Source: Bacteroides nordii WAL 11050 = JCM 12987 (GTDB taxonomy: Bacteria; Bacteroidota; Bacteroidia; Bacteroidales; Bacteroidaceae). From it: a DNA stretch of 40,220 nucleotides. The stretch spans positions 1-40,220 of the forward strand of contig BAJA01000044.1 in the NCBI GenBank assembly GCA_000613465.1, in the 5' to 3' direction. This document shows, in pieces, positions 9,115 to 18,544 of this stretch. Positions within the stretch are counted from its first letter, which is position 1. Each line of letters begins with the position of its first letter. The notes under the pieces are model-generated. The model did no database searches. It was not told the origin of the DNA and saw nothing but the letters and a program-made list of their open reading frames with translations. The translations under genes were made by a program, and so were the position numbers.

Positions 9115-9936
9115 TTATTTATTTATATTTGAAGATAAATAGCGCATTTCTTCCTTCGTCAAAGCACGGTCATATACAGCCAGTCCACCGATTTGTCCCA
9201 CAAAAAAATTTCCCATTTCCCCGGAACGGTTGACCGCACCAACCGTAAAATCACTTCCCTGATAACCTCCGTCAAATAATCCCAAATCATACTGATAAGG
9301 ATTACGCTCTTTTCGTACATCCAGATATCCGTTTACATAAACGCTGACTTTTTTCGTATCATAAGTAAATCCGATACATTCCCATTCGGAATACGGAATC
9401 TTACTTTTACCAATCGCAGCGTCCATACAATATTTATATCCTTCGGTAGCACCTCCCGTTCCGGACACATGTCCTCCTGCTTGCTGACTACTGCCCCATA
9501 TCCGTAAATCCAGAAACAAACAATATTGTCTCTTTTTCCGGGTTTCATCCCACATCCCGGCAACCGCTTCACATTGGCTGTATTGTTTCACATCACGCTT
9601 AATCCATGCAACAACAGTCACCTCTCCATCCTTTCCATGAATGTTCAATGCAGGACATTGAGCACGAGGTATATAAAACCATTCTCCCTCTTTTATCCGG
9701 GCAGAATATTCACCAAAAACACCCTCTTTTACTCTTTCTATAAAAGGAGTTCCTTCTCGTAAGGCATATTGACAACGTCCGGAAGAGATTCTTTCGGTCC
9801 CACTCTCTTCCATAAAACTCCAGAAGCATATCAGATTATCGATACTTTCCGGTTTTACTTGTGTTTGTGCCAATATGGGAAATATGTTAAATCCCCAAAA
9901 ACCAATTAACATAGAAATAATATTAATTCCTCTCAT
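9115..9936 (-). CDS. Secreted LamG / concanavalin-like domain protein
   Basis: 273 residues: signal peptide about 1-24 (ending PILAQ), then one laminin-G/concanavalin A-like jelly roll. Supporting strands are DNLICFWSFMEESG near the N-terminus, VTVVAWIKRD in the middle, SEWECIGFTYDTKKVSVYVNG, and FFVGQIGGLAVYDRALTKEE at the C-terminus, the usual ending of LamG_3 domains. Such proteins in PULs are glycan-binding or occasionally catalytic; I see no catalytic signature. It sits between GH97 (8 bp) and GH3 (5 bp) and is clearly part of the operon. A carbohydrate-binding accessory role is inferred. Confidence 0.85.
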   Translation of the reverse strand: MRGINIISMLIGFWGFNIFPILAQTQVKPESIDNLICFWSFMEESGTERISSGRCQYALREGTPFIERVKEGVFGEYSARIKEGEWFYIPRAQCPALNIHGKDGEVTVVAWIKRDVKQYSQCEAVAGMWDETRKKRQYCLFLDLRIWGSSQQAGGHVSGTGGATEGYKYCMDAAIGKSKIPYSEWECIGFTYDTKKVSVYVNGYLDVRKERNPYQYDLGLFDGGYQGSDFTVGAVNRSGEMGNFFVGQIGGLAVYDRALTKEEMRYLSSNINK

Positions 9937-9944
9937 CCGGCTTT

Positions 9945-11958
9945 CTAATCTTTAAATATTTTCATTATATATCCGCCACCCGGAGCCATTGTAAACGACA
10001 ACTTTCGTTCAGAAGGTATATCTACTACTTCCCGTTTATAGTCTCGCGCTACTTTATCGGCATTTAATCCGTCCCGAAATATCTCAGCCTTAAAGTTGCC
10101 TTCACCTAAAAAGCTCAAATCCAGTTCTATGCTACGTATATCCCAGTTATTAATCGACGCGACATACCAAACATTCTCTTTTTTACGGGCCAAAGTCAAA
10201 AACTTCGTTATTTCTCCATTCAAAGCGAGGGTAGTATCCCATACAACAGGAATTCCGGCAATAAAATCGGTACATTCCGTTTCCTTCATATAAGCAGAAG
10301 GTGAATCACAAAGCATACTGAAAGGAGATTCAAAAATAACATACTCAGCTAACTGCCGACATCTTGTTCCCTGACTCATAGGTTCACTGTTCACCGGACG
10401 ATAATTTTGCTTGCTCGCATTACGCATTGTGCCCTGAGTATAATCCAAAGGACCTGCAACCATACGTATATACGGCATAGTCATATCATAAGTGACCTGA
10501 TCGACATTAGGAGCCGCCCATTTCATGTGTTCAAGCCCCTGAACAGCTTCAAAAGTCAATACATTCGGACAGGTCCGGTTCAATCCGGTTGGTTTATAAG
10601 TCCCATGAAAATCAATGATAAGGTTATATTTTGCGGCAGTCTTTGCTGCACTATAATGAAAATTAACCATAGACTGATCATCCCGATCCATAAAATCAAT
10701 TTTAAAACCCTTTATTCCAATCGCAGAATAGTGCTTACAGACTTTTTCAATATCCTGCATAAACGGGTAAGAACCCGTCCAAAGGACGATACCGACATTA
10801 CGCTCTCTTCCATATTCGACCAGCTCTTTCAAATTCAGTTCATCTACCACATCCAGGATATCAGTACCTTTATACCATCCGGCATCTATGACGATATACT
10901 CTAAATTGTTATCGGCTGCAAACTGAATATAATACTTATAAGTTTCATTATTGATACCAGCAATAAAATCTACTCCATAAAGACTACAACTATTCCACCA
11001 CTCCCATGCAGCCTTACCAGGCTTTATCCAAGAAAGATCTCCCAACTGATTAGGTGTTGAAAGACGATATACCATATCACTATTTGCCAACTCAGCATCT
11101 TTTACGGAAACAATCAGAGTACGCCATGGAAAATTCGTACGTCCTTCACACTTGGCTATATAGTTTTCACGTGTCAATACAACTTCCTGCATATTCTCAA
11201 CTCCCCCTTGTTTCACAGTACGGGGATAAGGAGCAAAAACACCTTCCAAAGTATCAGAATCTCCTGAATTATTTAGATACATACCCGGATAGTTCAATAA
11301 GTCAGCTTCAGTCAGGCAAACCTTCTTTCCATGCCCCAGTTCTACCAATAAAGGCATAAAAGCAAGACGTTTCGGATTCCAGTCTGATAAATTCATGTAA
11401 GAGTACGTATTCACGAATGACTTAAAAAACTGCTCCTCAAAAGTTCCTTTATTCCCTCTGTTATCAGCATGGTATCCATTCTCTCTGACATAAGCCACAT
11501 ACGCCTTGGATTGTTTCGGAAAATTGAAAACAGCCTGTTCATTTTGTACACAAAAAGACACTTTCTTTTCAGAAATGAACCGATAAGCTACCCCATCATC
11601 ATATACCCGGAATTCCAGAGCATAATCTCCCCTGAATTTAAGGAGCAATCCATTGTAAATATCCGCAACGACCTTCTTTTTATAAATTGGAGCGTCTATG
11701 TATTCTTTGACCGTCTTGATCTCGGCTTTCCTGAGAACAGGATTCACCCCAAAACCAGTTCCGTCCGTCAATGACATAGACACCGGTGATTTCTCCAAAA
11801 CGGTATCCTCACCATGAGAAACTGTATATTCCACCTTATCAGTAATATGCACTTTCAGAGAGAGCATCTTATCCGGTGATTCTATATGATAGAATTTCTT
11901 TGCCGAAAGCTGAAAAGCCACCAAAGGTGAAAAAAAACACCCATATAATTCGTTTCAT
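9945..11958 (-). CDS. GH97 alpha-glycosidase, frameshifted in its signal peptide
   Basis: The intact frame begins after a TGA and has no nearby ATG; its nearest start is TTG at 11924. An ATG at 11958 in another frame encodes MKRIIWVFFF and runs into a T8 tract (A8 at 11930-11937 on plus). Removing one T gives MKRIIWVFFSPLVAFQLSA, a good signal peptide that joins the GH97 frame at KKFYHIESPDK; 2014 bp is one more than 671 codons. The enzyme has the GH97 beta-sandwich, a barrel with WEWWNSCSLYGVDF and EYIVIDAGWY, and a C-terminal sandwich. GIKGFKIDFMDRDDQ carries an Asp at the position I associate with the nucleophile of retaining GH97 alpha-galactosidases, and LTFEAVQGLEHMKW carries a candidate acid/base. 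The likely activity is release of alpha-galactosyl or alpha-glucosyl residues in the periplasm. The T8 tract may be an error or a slippage site. Confidence 0.9.
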
Positions 11959-11978
11959 GTTTTTTATTAGTTTGTCTA

Positions 11979-14900
11979 TTATACTTCAATTGATTTCTTT
12001 AGGGGTGATACTTTGAGCGACTTTTTATCCTTGACCAACTTACGCCATGCAGCCCTATCATACCCACCGTCTTTTCCGTAAACACTACACAGTTCATTTC
12101 TTGAAAAATACCGGAAGTTTGAGTGGATATCTTCCAAATAGCTAATTAGACACTCGGTTCCTTTCATTGAACCGCAACGGATAGCAGCAACAGCTAATAA
12201 AAGTTCCAAATTGGCTCCGTATATTCGCCAGCGCGTCTGATTGTATTCGCTTGTTTTATATCCTTTGATATTAGGATCATCCATCAGCTTCTCGAGATTC
12301 TCTATAAACTTGACATCCGGATTACGTTCCAGATAGAAACACAGATTCACAATCCGGTTATAATATGGGATTAATTGCAAATCAATACGCCCCTTGGTAT
12401 AAGCATCATCGGATACAACCATTTCTCCTCCTGACTTAGTTTCTTCCAGTATATAGTTTATCATCTCATTGCCATCCTCTGTGGCAGGCATCATTCCCAA
12501 CAAAGCTATGTCTTTATTAATTTGCCAATAAAGTAACTTATCATCATATTTTTCAAAATAACTCGAAGCATGTCCTTCTTGCTGTTCCTGTCTATAGAGT
12601 GTCTTCAATTCATCAATAATATAGTTACTTCCCGACGTGTCACCAAACCATGCTAATGCCTTTGCCAGAAATATTTCCGGTCTCTTTTCGAAAGCGGCTT
12701 GCAAAAGAGGAAGAATCTGTTTTTTTTCCTGCATGCAACATTTAAATAAAACCGTTTCGTCTCCCGTACTCAGTTTATCCACTATATCCTGTAAATCTAC
12801 TTTTCTGGCAACTGTTGCATCTGCTGGTAAATAAGAGCTTGCTATTAACTCTTTTTGTACAGGAGTTACATCAAGTTCACGCACATTACATTTCTTTTTT
12901 AAAATCTGAGCAGCAAGCATGCCAGTCACATATCCCAATACAGTTATATCAGCAGACATACGCGTAAATTGTAAAGCCTTATATGACTGTCCGATTGATT
13001 TTCCGGAAAGCAATAAACCATCAATTTTCCGTGGTACAATCGATCTATAAGGAATATTCACCATGGACATATTATCAAAATGAGGCAACATAAAACCACA
13101 ACGTGATGACTCTGAACTTGAAAAATAATGAGGGTCATAATCACTCCTTGCCTGTGCAATCGTATCTTCATAACATGTATCGGAAATAATATCTCTGGTA
13201 CTAAGATTGTACACGGCATTTATTCTACGCGACTCACGGATAGCCAACATAGGATAAAAATCATAAAAATGAGATTCATAATGAGATAAATACAAACCAC
13301 GTTGAGTCTCCAGTATCTCACAGTTATTAATAATATCATAATCACGGTTATAATCCTTTATTTTAGGTTTAAAAGGAATGTCCCAATGACTATAATTCTG
13401 GGTAATTCCCATCCGCGAATCTCCTACACTATAATTTTCTCCTGCAAAATAAGCAACATCTCCATCGCCTGTTGCATCAATAGTCAACTCGGCCAAAATC
13501 TTATATAGCCTGCCATTCTGGCAAACCGTTACACTTTTAAGTTTAGTCTTATCAACTTCTGCCGCACATAATATGGCACCATTGATGATTTTGCATTTAT
13601 GTTCCAAAAGCGATTGCAAATAGTAGTAACTCCGCGGTAAAGTTGTCACTAAATTCGTTTCAGCAGCTACAGTCTTAATTTTTTGCTCTAACTCTTTTAT
13701 AAACTTATGTTCCTGATATCCTCGATAATAGCCATTTACTCCTGCTACTGTTTTGGTTCCCCCAAGTTCATTAAAATATTCAACTACAACTGTCTGAATC
13801 TGTTTTTGAGAAGCTGAAAGAGCAGCCATTGCACCTGCCGTTCCGGCTCCTGCCACCAATAATACAGTTTTGTGTTTATCCAACTTCAGAATATCTACCG
13901 GAAAGGGAGATAACGGAGTCATAAACCCATTTTCTTTATAACATTCGGGTACTACATTGCACTCGGCTTTCCCTCCAATATAATAAACCTGAGAGACAGA
14001 ATTCATATCAGGTGATTTTTCGATTTTTTCTACTAAAGATTTCGCCTGTTCTTTTATACCACAAACTGTCTTACAAGTATAAAATTCCGATGAATTTTCC
14101 ATATAGTAGTAGTTCTTTATCCCTATCTTTCGAGAATCTATTTCCCCTTCAATATTTAAAGAACATTCTAATGCGGCATATCGTGTCCGTGCTTTAGAAA
14201 AAGCCGGGTCCGCTTCCCGGATTTGCTTACTTACCATTGCTGAGAGTAGGCGGGCCCGTTGTTCAATATGACTTAAATCATTATCTTCCGTAGCAAACCG
14301 ATATTCTACGAAATATTGATCTTTGTCCTTTTTACCTGCATGTACACTTACAGTATCATTTAACAGATTAAGCCCTGATAAATGTAGTTTACCAAGTGAG
14401 TTTTTGTGAACAGAATCCATTTCGAGAACAAATCCGGCCTCACGTATCTGGTATTTCTGAGCAAATAATTCCCGGGTAAATAAAACTCCATCAGTAGCAT
14501 CAACAAAACTCCTGCATGGAATAGAAAAAACTCCATGTTTGGAAGCAACCAACACTCCGGAAGTCTCACTTCTGTCATTCGTTAATATACCACAGACATC
14601 ATTCATTAACAACACATCCACCTGGTTAACTAATAAAGAGCGAAGCATACCCTTCTTTATACTACCGGCAAACAAAAGAAGTTCGTTTCCGGAACGACTC
14701 TTGCGCGGAGATTCCAAAGTATTGTTCAAACTCTCTTCCTGTTCATCTGTCGGAAAAAAAAGATCAAGCAGACTCTTATCCCACTCTTCAAGCCCTTCTG
14801 CTGATAACCAAAGTTTTCTTTTGGCTGCAATATCAAATCCCGGAGAAGTACGTTTATCTACAATTAATACTTTCAACCCTTTTTTTACAGCTTCCAAAGC

Positions 14901-15078
14901 AATAAAAAAAACCACATAAACCGGCTCCATTTATGATCATATCATATGATGACACAGGATCGGCTCTCCGAAACACTTCCTGAGTTTCAGTAAGTGCATC
15001 GGCAAAAGCAAAATTCCTTCCAACCAATACACCACCCAAAGTCAACAAACCAATATTTAAGAATTCCCGTCTTTTCAT
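11979..15078 (-). CDS. Tat-exported twin-FAD oxidoreductase, frameshifted
   Basis: The start at 15078 gives MKRREFLNIGLLTLGGVLVG, a twin-arginine (Tat) signal. The frame reads to INGAGLCGFF and then breaks at a T8 tract (A8 at 14904-14911 on plus). With seven Ts it continues FFIALEAVKKGLKVLIVDKR, completing a GxGxxG Rossmann fold; 3100 bp is one more than 1033 codons. The large intact piece is 11979-14930. A second dinucleotide-binding motif, LLVAGAGTAGAMAALSAS, and the FAD_oxidored segments ELGGTKTVAGVNGYY, ATGDGDVAYFAG and LLLSGKSIGQSYKALQFTRM follow. About 300 C-terminal residues look helical and repeat-like. Tat export fits a protein that loads FAD in the cytoplasm. Its substrate is unknown; oxidation of a sugar or uronic acid is inferred from its place in the PUL, 60 bp after the pyruvyl-transferase-like gene and 20 bp before GH97. 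Confidence 0.8.
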
Positions 15079-15138
15079 TCTCCTTATTTTTTATTCTTCA
15101 AATTACCAATTATATATAGATGTGTTTTGTGTTATTAT

Positions 15139-16406
15139 TCACTGATACAATAGATTTCTAATCGACATACATGCTTTCTTATATATATCCGAGATCTCTT
15201 GCTGGTTGGTTATAACTTTTCTTTTTGCATCGGGATAATGGATTTCTATTTCAGTCAATCGATTGGCTATTTGAGTTCCAGTTGTCTCTTCTATTTCAAA
15301 TATCCAATCCGAATATCCTAAATCATAATACATTTGTCCTTTAATGGTATCATCCGGTTGCCTTAAATAAAAGAAGGGTATCCCATTAGCAGCCGCTATT
15401 ATAGGAGAATGACATTCAAAACTTAATACCGCAAAAGATGCAGCATAGACAGAAGCAGCCTCATCCGGCAACCAATATCCTCTTTTCACAACATATGGTT
15501 TTACATCAGCAGGTAGAGAATCAATCAGTAATTCATCCATAAAATCAACCTGATAAGTCATTTCAGGGCAAACCAGCACTTTATTTTTCGTCTCACGTAC
15601 CCAACTGATAATGGCTTCTCTCAATTTTGAATGATCTTCTTCTTTATATTTATTATTATATGCTTCCACTTCGCATATTTTGGCTTCACTCCACAGATGC
15701 CTGTTTTTTATCCGGTAATAAGGTGTACGGCGTAAACGTGGTACGGCACAGATAAATTTGCCCTTTTCCAGACCATTTGCTTTCAAAAAAGCATTTCCTT
15801 TTTTCTTATCATGCAGATTAAAGAAAAATGTAGCATCCGGTACAAAGCGGATATGAGTACCTGTGATACCCGCCTGCTTTAATACATCTATGGAAGCCGT
15901 CTCACGGGTATAAATAAAATCAGCCTGTTCCAAAAGATTCTTTAAACGGTTATCTACCTTGGGAATAGTTGTTCCGAAAATGCCAAAAGGCTTTCCATTC
16001 GTATATTTCACCCAGCTTCCAAATGATACTGCCCCACAACATAAGGTCCCGAACTATGTATCATTAAGTCTGCCGTTTGGAATGCTTTAAGAACTTCCTG
16101 AGCATCCACTTGTGCATTCTTATCAACAGTCCCATGCACAATTCTTATTCTTGGAAAGTTTTTATATAAGAATTCTTCCACCTCTTTACCAACATTCTTT
16201 TCCCAAACAATGATATTTGCGTCCGGGAGATAGGTTTCCAATATATGTAGTAGCCCCGGAGTGTGAGCAATATCACCTATATTCACATCCTGCCACCCCG
16301 AGACAACCAATATCGTCTTAGGATCACTTTTTTTTGCATTCAGGGTTATACAACTCAATCCAACAAATAGAAATATTAATATTCGTTCTAAGTAATTCAT
16401 CTTCAA
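15139..16406 (-). CDS. Secreted polysaccharide-pyruvyl-transferase-family protein, frameshifted
   Basis: The reconstructed gene has about 422 residues. The first piece (16406-16008) has a Sec signal peptide (about 1-24, ending LNA-KK) and the family start ILVVSGWQDVNIGDIAHTPG. It ends GPYVVGQYHLEAG. The second piece (from 16011, a GTG) reads VKYTNGKPFGIFGTTIPK and continues to the stop at 15139. The pieces overlap as GTGA. One inserted base near 16014 would give HLEAWVKYTNGKPFGIFG in a single frame, which suits the family, and 1268 bp is one short of 423 codons. GT-B-like features include CAVPRLRRTPYYR and VLSFECHSPIIAAANGIPF. Family members normally add pyruvate ketals to polysaccharides in the cytoplasm; an exported one inside a catabolic PUL is unusual, and its reaction is unknown. 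It follows susD, with two hairpins between. Confidence 0.75.
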
Positions 16407-16422
16407 ATATGGATATATTGGG

Positions 16423-16443
16423 GGATACCAATAACAGGTATCC
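16423..16443. terminator. Hairpin downstream of susD (proximal to the next gene)
   Basis: Perfect 7-bp arms GGATACC (16423-16429) and GGTATCC (16437-16443) around a 7-nt loop, between susD and the pyruvyl-transferase-like gene. There is no adjacent T-run. With the second hairpin it could attenuate or process the transcript after susCD. Confidence 0.5.
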
Positions 16444-16468
16444 TCCCGTTTGGCAAATAAAATCAGAT

Positions 16469-16494
16469 AAGATAGGGCCCTGATGCCCTATCTT
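16469..16494. terminator. Terminator/attenuator hairpin after susD
   Basis: Perfect 10-bp arms AAGATAGGGC (16469-16478) and GCCCTATCTT (16485-16494) with a 6-nt loop, starting 15 bp after the susD stop. On the minus strand the stem is followed by ATCTGATTTTATTTG, a weak T-rich tail; on plus it is followed by GTTTTA. A partial terminator here would make susCD transcripts more abundant than the downstream enzyme genes, as is common in PULs. The hairpin is seen; the function is inferred. Confidence 0.65.
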
Positions 16495-16509
16495 GTTTTA
16501 AAAAAGAGA

Positions 16510-18516
16510 TTACAGATCTAATGGCCCTTCTCCGGCCTCTAAAGACCATCCCGGATTTTGATAAATAACCGAGTTTTCTGCCGTTTGAGAATCCGGTGAT
16601 GTCAACAAGAAGTGCTTTCTTGCAATCGGGTCCAGATAATGAGCACTACAATAACGTAAACCATCAAAGAATAAATTATTGGTTTTAGTAACAGACAATG
16701 GTATTAAGTAATCACTCAAACTTGGAGACGACATAATATTCTTACTATCAGCAGCCTGATCATGCAATAATTGTTTTGATGTATATAGCGATTGCATCGG
16801 TCCCCATACCTTACAGCCTTTCAGAAGACAAGGGTTCTGATTTAATTGGTCTAATGCTCTCCAACGGATTAAATCTTCATAACGACGTCCTTCTCCTATA
16901 AATTCACAACGCCTCTCCCGACGAATATTATACAATGTCTTATCCACAAGAACTCCATGGGAATAAGCTCCCCAATCATTCTGAGCTTCAATATCCATAT
17001 TAGTATGGTCAATGGTATTCTGATAATTCACATCAACTCCCGCACGTCTACGAATATCTTTCCAATATTTCTCCGCTTTAGCATCAATTCTTCCAGTCTT
17101 CTCATAGCAGGCTTCCATATAGTTCAAATAAGCTTCAACAGCACGGAATACAACGAAAGCTGTTATATCACTGGACACCATATTGAAATCATGAGATTGT
17201 CCTTTACCCAACAGATAACCGGTCGTTGTAGATTTCGTATAATCTTTACTATAAATCTCAGCAGGACTTGGAAACTCATCATGTGTAACCAACATATTCT
17301 CCAATACACGCACCTCTCCCGGAGCCTTCATAAACAAACGCCAACGCCAGTCACGGTTCACTTTAGTATCAGCTATGTAGTCGTCGCCTTTATAATTACT
17401 GCCAGTAGCATAATATGGAAGGCCATTCTCCATTAAAAAGACATCGGCAAACTGCTGGGTATATCCTACAGAATAACCATAATAAACTCCACCATTGTAT
17501 CCATGTTTCACCGGAGTTGCCAAATCAATGGAATAAGTCCGGTACATCACAGCTTCCGGATATGCTGCGGGATCTTTACTTGCAAATAAATCATAGTAAG
17601 GATTAACAGCTTGAGAAGCAGACTCTCTGATTGTCTTATTGTTGGCAGTCAATGTTACTTTATCAGCTACTTGTTGAGCTGCATCCATCGCTGCGTCCAG
17701 AAAAAAATCTATTTCCGCATCAATACTGCCACTTGGATATTGATAATCCTTCAGATACTCTTTTTGGTTACCGGGCCAATTAGGTCCCAGAGGCACATGT
17801 GCCGTTCCTTTATGATGTTTCAGCCAGGTACCTTCAAATAGTGCTACTCTGGATTTCATTATCAGAGCCGCATTTTTATTCAAACGTGTACGACCTCCTT
17901 GCGGAGCTGTATTTTTCATCATATCAATCGCCTTATCCAAATCGCTCAGAATAAACCTGGCTACTTCATTACGTGGTCTACGTTTGGAAACTTCTGTCAA
18001 TGTTTCCAAATCATCCGGCAAAGTAGTCGTTATTATAGGAAAATCTCCTAAAGCTTTCAACTTTTTAAAATATTCATAGGCTCTTAAAAAATATCCCTCA
18101 CCTATATAATGTTTAACATTGGCCGGATCTCCTTTCAACTCCCCTTTCTCATAACGAGGAACAACCGTCTCCAAATAAAAATTCAAAGGTCTGATATCTG
18201 TAAAACTCCATGAACCTCCTGTTGAACCAACTTTAATCTGTCCTGGCATAAATTTGTTATCCCCATTACGTCCTACAGCATTGTCCGTACATATATCACT
18301 CCAATAAGGAGAATCAGCAGGATTACCTGTATAGCTATCCAGCTTTGTATAGTAATTAATCGTATATGCAGCAAGATGCGATTCTTCCCATAAATATTTC
18401 TCAGGAGATATAGTAGATGGAGGAGTTACATCCAGGAAATCATCACATCCAACCATAGCAAACAATAAAGTATTGACTGCTATTATCTTCGCAATAGAAC
18501 TATATATATTTTTCAT
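16510..18516 (-). CDS. SusD/RagB-family glycan-binding lipoprotein
   Basis: 668 residues. The lipoprotein signal ends A-M-V-G-C (Cys24) and is followed by DDFLDVTPP, the usual SusD start. Family features are the helical TPR-type segments EGYFLRAYEYFKKLKALGDFP, the region ALIMKSRVALFEGTW, and the C-terminal RRERRCEFIGEGRRYEDLIRW and PLSVTKTN segments. SusD proteins cap the SusC channel on the cell surface, bind the target glycan and deliver it for TonB-dependent import. The gene starts 28 bp after the SusC stop. At 668 residues it is longer than starch SusD (551), as is common for SusD-like proteins of complex glycans. Confidence 0.97.
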   Translation of the reverse strand: MKNIYSSIAKIIAVNTLLFAMVGCDDFLDVTPPSTISPEKYLWEESHLAAYTINYYTKLDSYTGNPADSPYWSDICTDNAVGRNGDNKFMPGQIKVGSTGGSWSFTDIRPLNFYLETVVPRYEKGELKGDPANVKHYIGEGYFLRAYEYFKKLKALGDFPIITTTLPDDLETLTEVSKRRPRNEVARFILSDLDKAIDMMKNTAPQGGRTRLNKNAALIMKSRVALFEGTWLKHHKGTAHVPLGPNWPGNQKEYLKDYQYPSGSIDAEIDFFLDAAMDAAQQVADKVTLTANNKTIRESASQAVNPYYDLFASKDPAAYPEAVMYRTYSIDLATPVKHGYNGGVYYGYSVGYTQQFADVFLMENGLPYYATGSNYKGDDYIADTKVNRDWRWRLFMKAPGEVRVLENMLVTHDEFPSPAEIYSKDYTKSTTTGYLLGKGQSHDFNMVSSDITAFVVFRAVEAYLNYMEACYEKTGRIDAKAEKYWKDIRRRAGVDVNYQNTIDHTNMDIEAQNDWGAYSHGVLVDKTLYNIRRERRCEFIGEGRRYEDLIRWRALDQLNQNPCLLKGCKVWGPMQSLYTSKQLLHDQAADSKNIMSSPSLSDYLIPLSVTKTNNLFFDGLRYCSAHYLDPIARKHFLLTSPDSQTAENSVIYQNPGWSLEAGEGPLDL

Positions 18517-18544
18517 ATTCGTAAATTTTCTGATTTATATTCTA

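Noticed and set aside
10407..10904. 165-codon plus-strand open frame
   Set aside because: It lies wholly inside the GH97 gene on the opposite strand; the protein has no domain character and GH97 is certain.
16008..16011. GTGA overlap read as two coupled genes
   Set aside because: The second piece starts in the middle of the pyruvyl-transferase fold without a signal peptide, and one added base joins the two into a normal-length protein; a frameshift explains it better.
16957..17436. 159-codon plus-strand open frame
   Set aside because: Antisense to susD, low-complexity translation; a shadow.
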